A stretch of DNA of 64,000 nucleotides from the NCBI RefSeq assembly GCF_933775445.1, contig NW_026089532.1, forward strand, positions 186,001 through 250,000. The letters are read 5' to 3'. The translations under genes and the position numbers were made by a program. Under the pieces are notes generated by a model that was not told the origin of the DNA, did not search any database, and saw only the letters and a list, made by a program, of their open reading frames with translations. This DNA comes from Argentina anserina (Eukaryota > Streptophyta > Magnoliopsida > Rosales > Rosaceae). Below are positions 1 to 11,800 of this stretch, one piece after another; the first letter of the stretch is position 1; each line of letters starts with the position of its first letter.

Positions 1-1017
1 TGATGCGAGTTTCTATTGTATTTGAGAGTTTTGCAAGTGTGGGAGTGTGTTTCTTTCAAATTGACTATCTTTACATCGTTTGCGTATCTTTACTATTACA
101 ATTGTGTATCTTTACATCGTTTCCGTATCTTTACTATTCCAATTGTGTATCTTTTCATTTCTCGTTTGAATATCTTTCTGTAAGGCTTCTGATGCGAGTT
201 TCTATTGTATTTGAGAGTTTTGCAAGTGTGGTAGTGTGTTTCTTTCAAACTGACTATCTTTACATCGTTTGCGTATCTTTACTATTCCAATTGTGTATCT
301 TTACATCGTTTCCGTATCTTTACTATTCCAATTGCGTATCTTTTCATTTCTTGTTTGAGTATCTTTCTGTAAGGCTTTCTGATGCGAGTTTCTATTGAAT
401 TTGAGAGGTTTGCAAGTGTGGGAGTGTGTTTCTTTCAAACTGAGTATCTTTACATCGTTTGCGTATCTTTACTATTCCAATTGTGTATCTTTACATCGTT
501 TGCGTATCTTTACTATTCCAATTGTGTATCTTTACATCGTTTGCGTATCTTTACTATTCCAATTGTGTATCTTTTCATTTCTCGTTTGAGTATCTTTCTG
601 TAAGGCTACTGATGCGAGTTTCTATTGTATTTGAGAGTTTTGCAAGTGTGGGAGTGTGTTTCTTTCAAACTGAGTATCTTTACATCGTTTACGTATCTTT
701 ACTATTCCAATTGTGTATCTTTACATCGTTTCCGTATCTTTACTATTCCAATTGTGTATCTTTACATCGTTTCCGTATCTTTACTATTCCAATTGTGTAT
801 CTTTTCTTTTCTCGTTTGAGTATCTTTCTGTAAGGCTTCTGATGCGAGTTTCTATTGTATTTGAGAGTTTTGCAAGTGTGGGAGTGTGTTTCTTTCAAAT
901 TGACTATCTTTACATCGTTTGCGTATCTTTACTATTCCAATTGTGTATCTTTACATCGTTTCCGTATCTTTACTATTCCAATTGTGTATCTTTACATCGT
1001 TTGCGTATCTTTACTAT
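1..1017 (+). repeat. Satellite segment outside the 2065-bp HOR, with divergent monomers
   Basis: The first kilobase is satellite, but its monomers differ from the following HOR. It contains consecutive 230-bp monomers with three 41-bp modules (for example 382-611 and 842-1070), CGTTTCCG in place of CGTTTGCG in several modules, and CTGACTATC or TTGACTATC at the head/module junction. Some of these variants recur near 6.99-7.07 kb and 39.8-44.5 kb, so they are shared family variants and not private sequencing noise. Confidence 0.85.
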
Positions 1018-4000
1018 TCCAATTGTGTATCTTTTCATTTCTCGTTTGAGTATCTTTCTGTAAGGCTTCTGATGCGATTTTCTATTGTATTTGAGAGTTT
1101 TGCAAGTGTGGGAGTGTGTTTCTTTCAAACTGAGTATCTTTACATCGTTTGCGTATCTTTACTATACCAATTGTGTATCTTTTCATTTCTCGTTTGAGTA
1201 TCTTTCTGTAAGGCTTTCTGATGCGAGTTTCTATTGAATTTGAGAGTTTTGCAAGTGTGGGAGTGTGTTTCTTTCAAACTGAGTATCTTTACATCGTTTG
1301 CGTATCTTTACTATTCCAATTGTGTATCTTTACATCGTTTGCGTATCTTTACTATTCCAATTGTTTATCTTTTCATTTCTCGTTTGAGTATCTTTCTGTA
1401 AGGCTTCGGATGCGAGTTTCTATTGTATTTGAGAGTTTTGCAAGTGTAGGAATGTGTTTCTTTCAAACTGAGTATCTTTACATCGTTTGCGTATCTTTAT
1501 TATTCCAATTGTGTATCTTTACATTTCTCGTTTGAGTATCTTTCTGTAAGGCTTCTGATGCGAGTTTCTATTGTATTTGAGAGTTTTGCAAGTGTGGGAG
1601 TGTGTTTCTTTCAAACTGAGTATCTTTACATCGTTTGCGTATCTTTACTATTCCAATTGTGTATCTTTATATCGTTAGCGTATCTGTACTATTCCAATTG
1701 TGTATCTTTTCATTTCTCATTTGAGTATCTTTCTGTAAGGCTTCTGATGCGAGTTTCTATTGAATTTGACAGTTTTGCAAGTGTGGGAGTGTGTTTCTTT
1801 CAAACTGAGTATCTTTACATCGTTTGCGTATCTTTACTATGCCAATTGTGTATCTTTACATTGTTTGCGTATCTTTACTATTCCAATTGTGTATCTTTTC
1901 ATTTCTCGTTTGAATATCTTTCTGTAAGGCTTCTGATGCGAGTTTCTATTGTATTTGAGAGTTTTGCAAGTGTGGGAGTGTGTTTCTTTCAAACTGAGTA
2001 TCTTTACATCGTTTGCGTATCTTTACTATTCCAATTGTGTATCTTTTCATTTCTCGTTTGAGTATCTTTCTGTAAGGCTTTCTGATGCGAGTTTCTATTG
2101 AATTTGAGAGTTTTGCAAGTGTGGGAGTGCGTTTCTTTCAAACTGAGTATCTTTACATCGTTTGCGTATCTTAACTATTCCAATTGTGTATCTTTACATC
2201 GTTTCGTATCTTTACTATTCCAATTGTTTATCTTTTCATTTCTCGTTTGAGTATCTTTCTGTAAGGCTTCGTATGCAAGTTTCTATTGTATTTGAGAGTT
2301 TTGCAAGTGTGGGAGTGTGTTTCTTTCAAACTGAGTATCTTTACATCGTTTGCGTATCTTTACTATTCCAATTGTGTATCTTTTCATTTCTCGTTTGAAT
2401 ATCTTTCTGTAAGGCTTCTGATGCGAGTTTCTATTGTATTTGAGAGTTTTGCAAGTGTGGGAGTGTGTTTCTTTCAAACTGAGTATCTTTACATCGTTTG
2501 CGTATCTTTACTATTCCAATTGTGTATCTTTATATCGTTAGCGTATCTTTACTATTCCAATTGTGTATCTTTTCATTTCTCATTTGAGTATCTTTCTGTA
2601 AGGCTTCTGAAGCGAGTTTCTATTGAATTTGACAGTTTTGCAAGTGTGGGAGTGTGTTTCTTTCAAACTGAGTATCTTTACATCGTTTGCGTATCTTTAC
2701 TATGCCAATTGTGTATCTTTACATTGTTTGCGTATCTTTACTATTCCAATTGTGTATCTTTTCATTTCTCGTTTGAATATCTTTCTGTAAGGCTTCTGAT
2801 GCGAGTTTCTATTGTATTTGAGAGTTTTGCAAGTGTGGGAGTGTGTTTCTTTCAAACTGAGTATCTTTACATCGTTTGCGTATCTTTACTATTCCAATTG
2901 TGTATCTTTTCATTTCTCGTTTGAGTATCTTTCTGTAAGGCTTTTTGATGCGAGTTTCTATTGAATTTGAGAGTTTTGCAAGTGTGGGAGTGTTTTTCTT
3001 TCAAACTGAATATCTTTACATAGTTTGCGTATCTTTACTATTCCAATTGTGTATCTTTAAATCGTTTGCGTATCTTTACAATTCCAATTGTGTATCTTTT
3101 CATTTCTCGTTTGAGTATCTTTCTGTAAGGCTTCTGATGCGATTTTCTATTGTATTTGAGAGTTTTGCAAGTGTGGGAGTGTGTTTCTTTCAAACTGAGT
3201 ATCTTTACATCGTTTGCGTATCTTTACTATACCAATTGTGTATCTTTTCATTTCTCGTTTGAGTATCTTTCTGTAAGGCTTTCTGATGCGAGTTTCTATT
3301 GAATTTGAGAGTTTCGCAAGTGTGGGAGTGTGTTTCTTTCAAACTGAGTATCTTTACATCGTTTGCGTATCTTTACTATTCCAATTGTGTATCTTTACAT
3401 CGTTTGCGTATCTTTACTATTCCAATTGTTTATCTTTTCATTTCTCGTTTGAGTATCTTTCTGTAAGGCTTCGGATGCGAGTTTCTATTGTATTTGAGAG
3501 TTTTGCAAGTGTAGGAATGTGTTTCTTTCAAACTGAGTATCTTTACATCGTTTGCGTATCTTTATTATTCCAATTGTGTATCTTTACATTTCTCGTTTGA
3601 GTATCTTTCTGTAAGGCTTCTGATGCGAGTTTCTATTGTATTTGAGAGTTTTGCAAGTGTGGGAGTGTGTTTCTTTCAAACTGAGTATCTTTACATCGTT
3701 TGCGTATCTTTACTATTCCAATTGTGTATCTTTATATCGTTAGCGTATCTGTACTATTCCAATTGTGTATCTTTTCATTTCTCATTTGAGTATCTTTCTG
3801 TAAGGCTTCTGATGCGAGTTTCTATTGAATTTGACAGTTTTGCAAGTGTGGGAGTGTGTTTCTTTCAAACTGAGTATCTTTACATCGTTTGCGTATCTTT
3901 ACTATGCCAATTGTGTATCTTTACATTGTTTGCGTATCTTTACTATTCCAATTGTGTATCTTTTCATTTCTCGTTTGAATATCTTTCTGTAAGGCTTCTG

Positions 4001-6465
4001 ATGCGAGTTTCTATTGTATTTGAGAGTTTTGCAAGTGTGGGAGTGTGTTTCTTTCAAACTGAGTATCTTTACATCGTTTGCGTATCTTTACTATTCCAAT
4101 TGTGTATCTTTTCATTTCTCGTTTGAGTATCTTTCTGTAAGGCTTTCTGATGCGAGTTTCTATTGAATTTGAGAGTTTTGCAAGTGTGGGAGTGCGTTTC
4201 TTTCAAACTGAGTATCTTTACATCGTTTGCGTATCTTAACTATTCCAATTGTGTATCTTTACATCGTTTCGTATCTTTACTATTCCAATTGTTTATCTTT
4301 TCATTTCTCGTTTGAGTATCTTTCTGTAAGGCTTCGTATGCAAGTTTCTATTGTATTTGAGAGTTTTGCAAGTGTGGGAGTGTGTTTCTTTCAAACTGAG
4401 TATCTTTACATCGTTTGCGTATCTTTACTATTCCAATTGTGTATCTTCTCATTTCTCGTTTGAATATCTTTCTGTAAGGCTTCTGATGCGAGTTTCTATT
4501 GTATTTGAGAGTTTTGCAAGTGTGGGAGTGTGTTTCTTTCAAACTGAGTATCTTTACATCGTTTGCGTATCTTTACTATTCCAATTGTGTATCTTTATAT
4601 CGTTAGCGTATCTTTACTATTCCAATTGTGTATCTTTTCATTTCTCATTTGAGTATCTTTCTGTAAGGCTTCTGAAGCGAGTTTCTATTGAATTTGACAG
4701 TTTTGCAAGTGTGGGAGTGTGTTTCTTTCAAACTGAGTATCTTTACATCGTTTGCGTATCTTTACTATGCCAATTGTGTATCTTTACATTGTTTGCGTAT
4801 CTTTACTATTCCAATTGTGTATCTTTTCATTTCTCGTTTGAATATCTTTCTGTAAGGCTTCTGATGCGAGTTTCTATTGTATTTGAGAGTTTTGCAAGTG
4901 TGGGAGTGTGTTTCTTTCAAACTGAGTATCTTTACATCGTTTGCGTATCTTTACTATTCCAATTGTGTATCTTTTCATTTCTCGTTTGAGTATCTTTCTG
5001 TAAGGCTTTTTGATGCGAGTTTCTATTGAATTTGAGAGTTTTGCAAGTGTGGGAGTGTTTTTCTTTCAAACTGAATATCTTTACATAGTTTGCGTATCTT
5101 TACTATTCCAATTGTGTATCTTTAAATCGTTTGCGTATCTTTACAATTCCAATTGTGTATCTTTTCATTTCTCGTTTGAGTATCTTTCTGTAAGGCTTCT
5201 GATGCGATTTTCTATTGTATTTGAGAGTTTTGCAAGTGTGGGAGTGTGTTTCTTTCAAACTGAGTATCTTTACATCGTTTGCGTATCTTTACTATACCAA
5301 TTGTGTATCTTTTCATTTCTCGTTTGAGTATCTTTCTGTAAGGCTTTCTGATGCGAGTTTCTATTGAATTTGAGAGTTTTGCAAGTGTGGGAGTGTGTTT
5401 CTTTCAAACTGAGTATCTTTACATCGTTTGCGTATCTTTACTATTCCAATTGTGTATCTTTACATCGTTTGCGTATCTTTACTATTCCAATTGTTTATCT
5501 TTTCATTTCTCGTTTGAGTATCTTTCTGTAAGGCTTCGGATGCGAGTTTCTATTGTATTTGAGAGTTTTGCAAGTGTAGGAATGTGTTTCTTTCAAACTG
5601 AGTATCTTTACATCGTTTGCGTATCTTTATTATTCCAATTGTGTATCTTTACATTTCTCGTTTGAGTATCTTTCTGTAAGGCTTCTGATGCGAGTTTCTA
5701 TTGTATTTGAGAGTTTTGCAAGTGTGGGAGTGTGTTTCTTTCAAACTGAGTATCTTTACATCGTTTGCGTATCTTTACTATTCCAATTGTGTATCTTTAT
5801 ATCGTTAGCGTATCTGTACTATTCCAATTGTGTATCTTTTCATTTCTCATTTGAGTATCTTTCTGTAAGGCTTCTGATGCGAGTTTCTATTGAATTTGAC
5901 AGTTTTGCAAGTGTGGGAGTGTGTTTCTTTCAAACTGAGTATCTTTACATCGTTTGCGTATCTTTACTATGCCAATTGTGTATCTTTACATTGTTTGCGT
6001 ATCTTTACTATTCCAATTGTGTATCTTTTCATTTCTCGTTTGAATATCTTTCTGTAAGGCTTCTGATGCGAGTTTCTATTGTATTTGAGAGTTTTGCAAG
6101 TGTGGGAGTGTGTTTCTTTCAAACTGAGTATCTTTACATCGTTTGCGTATCTTTACTATTCCAATTGTGTATCTTTTCATTTCTCGTTTGAGTATCTTTC
6201 TGTAAGGCTTTCTGATGCGAGTTTCTATTGAATTTGAGAGTTTTGCAAGTGTGGGAGTGCGTTTCTTTCAAACTGAGTATCTTTACATCGTTTGCGTATC
6301 TTAACTATTCCAATTGTGTATCTTTACATCGTTTCGTATCTTTACTATTCCAATTGTTTATCTTTTCATTTCTCGTTTGAGTATCTTTCTGTAAGGCTTC
6401 GTATGCAAGTTTCTATTGTATTTGAGAGTTTTGCAAGTGTGGGAGTGTGTTTCTTTCAAACTGAC
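1018..6465 (+). repeat. Higher-order repeat: 2065-bp 12-mer, about 2.6 copies
   Basis: Copies are 1018-3082, 3083-5147 and a partial third, 5148-6465. Monomer starts in copy 1 (1071, 1220, 1409, 1557, 1746, 1935, 2084, 2272, 2419, 2608, 2797, 2946) give lengths 149, 189, 148, 189, 189, 149, 188, 148, 189, 189, 149, 189, which total 2065. Diagnostic variants repeat exactly at 2065-bp spacing, including the 1-bp deletion CGTTTCGTA, GTATGCAAG heads, GAAGCGAG heads and the TTTATATCGTTAGCG module. Differences between copies are very few (for example CTTCTCATT at 4446-4454), which implies very recent amplification. Copy 3 departs at 6466 (CTGAC instead of CTGAG). Confidence 0.93.
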
Positions 6466-8880
6466 TATCTTTACATCGTTTGCGTATCTTTACTATTCCA
6501 ATTGTGTATCTTTTCATTTCTCGTTTGAGTATCTTTCTGTAAGGCTTCTGATGCGAGTTTCTATTGAATTTGAGAGTTTTGCAAGTGTGGGAGTGTGTTT
6601 CTTTCAAACTGAGTATCTTTACATCGTTTGCGTATGTTTACTATTCCAATTGTGTATCTTTACATCGTTTGCGTATCTTTACTATTCCAATTGTGTATCT
6701 TTTCATTTCTCGTTTGAGTATCTTTCTGTAAGGCTTCTGATGCGAGTTTCTATTGTATTTGAGAGTTTTGCAAGTGTGGGAGTGTGTTTCTTTCAAACTG
6801 AGTATCTTTACATCGTTTGCGTATGTTTACTATTCCAATTGTGTATCTTTACATCGTTTGCGTATCTTTACTATTCCAATTGTGTATCTTTTCATTTCTC
6901 GTTTGAATATCTTTCTGTAAGGCTTCTGATGCGAGTTTCTATTGTATTTGAGAGTTTTGCAAGTGTGGGAGTGTGTTTCTTTCAAACTGACTATCTTTAC
7001 ATCGTTTGCGTATCTTTACTATTCCAATTGTGTATCTTTACATCGTTTCCGTATCTTTACTATTCCAATTGTGTATCTTTTCATTTCTCGTTTGAGTATC
7101 TTTCTGTAAGGCTTTCTGATGCGAGTTTCTATTGAATTTGAGAGTTTTGCAAGTGTGGGAGTGCGTTTCTTTCAAACTGAGTATCTTTACATCGTTTGCG
7201 TATCTTAACTATTCCAATTGTGTATCTTTACATCGTTTCGTATCTTTACTATTCCAATTGTTTATCTTTTCATTTCTCGTTTGAGTATCTTTCTGTAAGG
7301 CTTCGTATGCAAGTTTCTATTGTATTTGAGAGTTTTGCAAGTGTGGGAGTGTGTTTCTTTCAAACTGAGTATCTTTACATCTTTTGCGTATCTTTACTAT
7401 TCCAATTGTGTATCTTTTCATTTCTCGTTTGAATATCTTTCTGTAAGGCTTCTGATGCGAGTTTCTATTGTATTTGAGAGTTTTGCAAGTGTGGGAGTGT
7501 GTTTCTTTCAAACTGAGTATCTTTACATCGTTTGCGTATCTTTACTATTCCAATTGTGTATCTTTATATCGTTAGCGTATCTTTACTATTCCAATTGTGT
7601 ATCTTTTCATTTCTCATTTGAGTATCTTTCTGTAAGGCTTCTGAAGCGAGTTTCTATTGAATTTGACAGTTTTGCAAGTGTGGGAGTGTGTTTCTTTCAA
7701 ACTGAGTATCTTTACATCGTTTGCGTATCTTTACTATGCCAATTGTGTATCTTTACATTGTTTGCGTATCTTTACTATTCCAATTGTGTATCTTTTCATT
7801 TCTCGTTTGAATATCTTTCTGTAAGGCTTCTGATGCGAGTTTCTATTGTATTTGAGAGTTTTGCAAGTGTGGGAGTGTGTTTCTTTCAAACTGAGTATCT
7901 TTACATCGTTTGCGTATCTTTACTATTCCAATTGTGTATCTTTTCATTTCTCGTTTGAGTATCTTTCTGTAAGGCTTTTTGATGCGAGTTTCTATTGAAT
8001 TTGAGAGTTTTGCAAGTGTGGGAGTGTTTTTCTTTCAAACTGAATATCTTTACATCGTTTGCGTATCTTTACTATTCCAATTGTGTATCTTTACATCGTT
8101 TGCGTATCTTTACTATTCCAATTGTGTATCTTTTCATTTCTCGTTTGAGTATCTTTCTGTAAGGTTTATGATGCGATTTTCTATTGTATTTGAGAGTTTT
8201 GCAAGTGTGGGAGTGTGTTTCTTTCAAACTGACTATCTTTACATCGTTTGCGTATCTTTACTATTCCAATTGTGTATCTTTTCATTTCTCGTTTGAGTAT
8301 CTTTCTGTAAGGCTTCTGATGCGAGTTTCTATTGAATTTGAGAGTTTTGCAAGTGTGGGAGTGTGTTTCTTTCAAACTGAGTATCTTTACATCGTTTGCG
8401 TATGTTTACTATTCCAATTGTGTATCTTTACATCGTTTGCGTATCTTTACTATTCCAATTGTGTATCTTTTCATTTCTCGTTTGAGTATCTTTCTGTAAG
8501 GCTTCTGATGCGAGTTTCTATTGTATTTGAGAGTTTTGCAAGTGTGGGAGTGTGTTTCTTTCAAACTGAGTATCTTTACATCGTTTGCGTATGTTTACTA
8601 TTCCAATTGTGTATCTTTACATCGTTTGCGTATCTTTACTATTCCAATTGTGTATCTTTTCATTTCTCGTTTGAATATCTTTCTGTAAGGCTTCTGATGC
8701 GAGTTTCTATTGTATTTGAGAGTTTTGCAAGTGTGGGAGTGTGTTTCTTTCAAACTGACTATCTTTACATCGTTTGCGTATCTTTACTATTCCAATTGTG
8801 TATCTTTACATCGTTTCCGTATCTTTACTATTCCAATTGTGTATCTTTTCATTTCTCGTTTGAGTATCTTTCTGTAAGGC
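6416..8880 (+). repeat. Mosaic block: 697-bp direct repeat flanking a fragment of the 2065-bp HOR
   Basis: Segments 6416-7112 and 8184-8880 match at an offset of 1768 bp, sharing the CTGACTATC junction, GCGTATGTT modules and CGTTTCCG module. The 940 bp between them (about 7113-8052) matches 2079-3018 of the 2065-bp HOR at an offset of 5034, including the GTATGCAAG and GAAGCGAG heads. The block is therefore a mosaic from at least two exchange events after the HOR formed. Confidence 0.8.
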
Positions 8881-11800
8881 TTCTGATGCGATTTTCTATT
8901 GTATTTGCGAGTTTTGCAAGTGTGGGAGTGTGTTTCTTTCAAACTGAGTATCTTTACATCGTTTGCGTATCTTTACTATTCCAATTGTGTATCTTTTCAT
9001 TTCTCGTTTGAGTATCTTTCTGTAAGGCTTCTGATGCGAGTTTCTATTGAATTTGAGAGTTTTGCAAGTGTGGGAGTGTGTTTCTTTCAAACTGAGTATC
9101 ATTACATCGTTTGCGTATCTTTACTATTCCAATTGTGTATCCTTACATCGTTTCCGTATCTTTACTATTCCAATTATGTATCTTTTCATTTCTCGTTTGA
9201 GTATCTTTCTGTAAGGCTTCTGATGTGAGTTTCTATTGTATTTGAGAGTTTTGCAAGTGTGGGAGTGTGTTTCTTTCAAACTGAGTATCTTTACATCGTT
9301 TGCGTATCTTTACTATTCCAATTGTGTATCTTTACATCGTTTGCGTATCTTTACTATTCCAATTGTGTATCTTTTCATTTCTCGTTTGAGTATCTTTCTG
9401 TAAGGCTTCTGATGCGAGTTTCTATTGTATTTGAGAGTTTTGCAAGTGTGGGAGTGTGTTTCTTTCAAACTGAGTATCTTTACATCGTTTGCGTATCTTT
9501 ACTATTCCAATTGTGTATCTTTACATCGTTTGCGTATCTTTACTATTCCAATTGTTTATCTTTTCATTTCTCGTTTGAGTATCTTTCTCTAAGGCTTCGG
9601 ATGCGAGTTTCTATTGTATTTGAGAGTTTTGCAAGTGTGGGAGTGTGTTTCTTTCAAACTGAGTATCTTTACATCGTTTGCGTATCTTTACTATTCCAAT
9701 TGTGTATCTTTTCATCGTTTGCGTATCTTTACTATTCCAATTGTGTATCTTTTCATTTCTCGTTTGAATATCTTTCTGTAAGGCTTCTGATGCGAGTTTC
9801 TATTGTATTTGAGAGTTTTGCAAGTGTGGGAGTGTGTTTCTTTCAAACTGAGTATCTTTACATCGTTTGCGTATCTTTACTATTCCAATTATGTATCTTT
9901 TCATTTCTCGTTTGAGTATCTTTCTGTAAGGCTTCTGATGCGAGTTTCTATTGTATTTGAGAGTTTTGCAAGTGTGGGAGTGTGTTTCTTTCAAACTAAG
10001 TATCTTTACATCGTTTGCGTATCTTTACTATTCCAATTGTGTATCTTTACATCGTTTGCGTATCTTTACTATTCCAATTGTTTATCTTTTCATTTCTCGT
10101 TTGAGTATCTTTCTGTAAGGCTTCGGATGCGAGTTTCTATTGTATTTGAGAGTTTTGCAAGTGTGGGAGTGTGTTTCTTTCAAACTGAGTATCTTTACAT
10201 CGTTTACGTATCTTTACTATTCCAATTGTGTATCTTTACATCGTTTGCGTATCTTTACTATTCCAATTGTGTATCTTTTCTTTTCTCGTTTGAGTATCTT
10301 TCTGTAAGGCTTTCTGATGCGAGTTTCTATTGTATTTGAGAGTTTTGCAAGTGTGGGCGTGTGTTTCTTTCAAACTGAGTATCTTTACATCGTTTGCGTA
10401 TCTTTACTATTCCAATTGTGTATCTTTACATCGTTTGCGTATCTTTACTATTCCAATTGTGTATCTTTTCATTTCTCGTTTGAGTATCTTTCTGTAAGGC
10501 TTCAGATGCGAGTTTCTATTGTATTAGAGAGTTTTGCAAGTGTGGGAGTGTGTTTCTTTCAAACTGAGTATCTTTACATCGTTTGCGTATCTTTACTATT
10601 CCAATTGTGTATCTTTTCATTTCTCGTTTGAATATCTTTCTGTAAGGCTTCTGATGCGAGTTTCTATTGTATTTGAGAGTTTTGCAAGTGTGGGAGTGTG
10701 TTTCTTTCAAACTGAGTATCTTTACATCGTTTGCGTATCTTTACTATTCCAATTGTGTATCTTTACATCGTTTGCGTATCTTTACTATTCCAATTGTGTA
10801 TTTTTTCATTTCTCGTTTGAGTATCTTTCTGTAAGGCTTCTGATGCGATTTTCTATTGTATTTGAGAGTTTTGCAAGTGTGGGAGTGTGTTTCTTTCAAA
10901 CTGAGTATCTTTACATCGTTTGCGTATCTTTACTATTCCAATTGTGTATCTTTTCATTTCTCGTTTGAGTATCTTTCTGTAAGGCTTTCTGATGCGAGTT
11001 TCTATTGAATTTGAGAGTTTTGCAAGTGTGGGAGTGTGTTTCTTTCAAACTGAGTATCTTTACATCGTTTGCGTATGTTTACTATTCCAATTGTGTATCT
11101 TTACATCGTTTGCGTATCTTTACTATTCCAATTGTGTATCTTTTCATTTCTCGTTTGAGTATCTTTCTGTAAGGCTTCTGATGCGAGTTTCTATTGTATT
11201 TGAGAGTTTTGCAAGTGTGGGAGTGTGTTTCTTTCAAACTGAGTATCTTTACATCGTTTGCGTATCTTTACTATTCCAATTGTGTATCTTTTCATTTCTC
11301 GTTTGAGTATCTTTCTGTAAGGCTTCTGATGCGAGTTTCTATTGTATTTGAGAGTTTTGCAAGTGTGGGAGTGTGTTTCTTTCAAACTGAGTATCTTTAC
11401 ATCGTTTGCGTATCTTTACTATTCCAATTGTGTATCTTTTCATTTCTCGTTTGAGTATCTTTCTGTAAGGCTTTCTGATGCGAGTTTCTATTGAATTTGA
11501 GAGTTTTGCAAGTGTGGGAGTGTGTTTCTTTCAAACTGAGTATCTTTACATCGTTTGCGTATCTTTACTATTCCAATTGTGTATCTTTACATCGTTTGCG
11601 TATCTTTACTATTCCAATTGTGTATCTTTTCATTTCTCGTTTGAGTATCTTTCTGTAAGGCTTCTGATGCGAGTTTCTATTGTATTTGAGAGTTTTGCAA
11701 GTGTGGGAGTGTGTTTCTTTCAAACTGAGTATCTTTACATCGTTTGCGTATCTTTACTATTCCAATTGTGTATCTTTTCATTTCTCGTTTGAGTATCTTT

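Noticed and set aside
11191..11385. Recurrent 64-codon minus-strand frame with a Lys/Arg-rich peptide found dozens of times
   Set aside because: It appears wherever a single-module 148-bp monomer precedes another head. It is a marker of monomer arrangement, not a gene.
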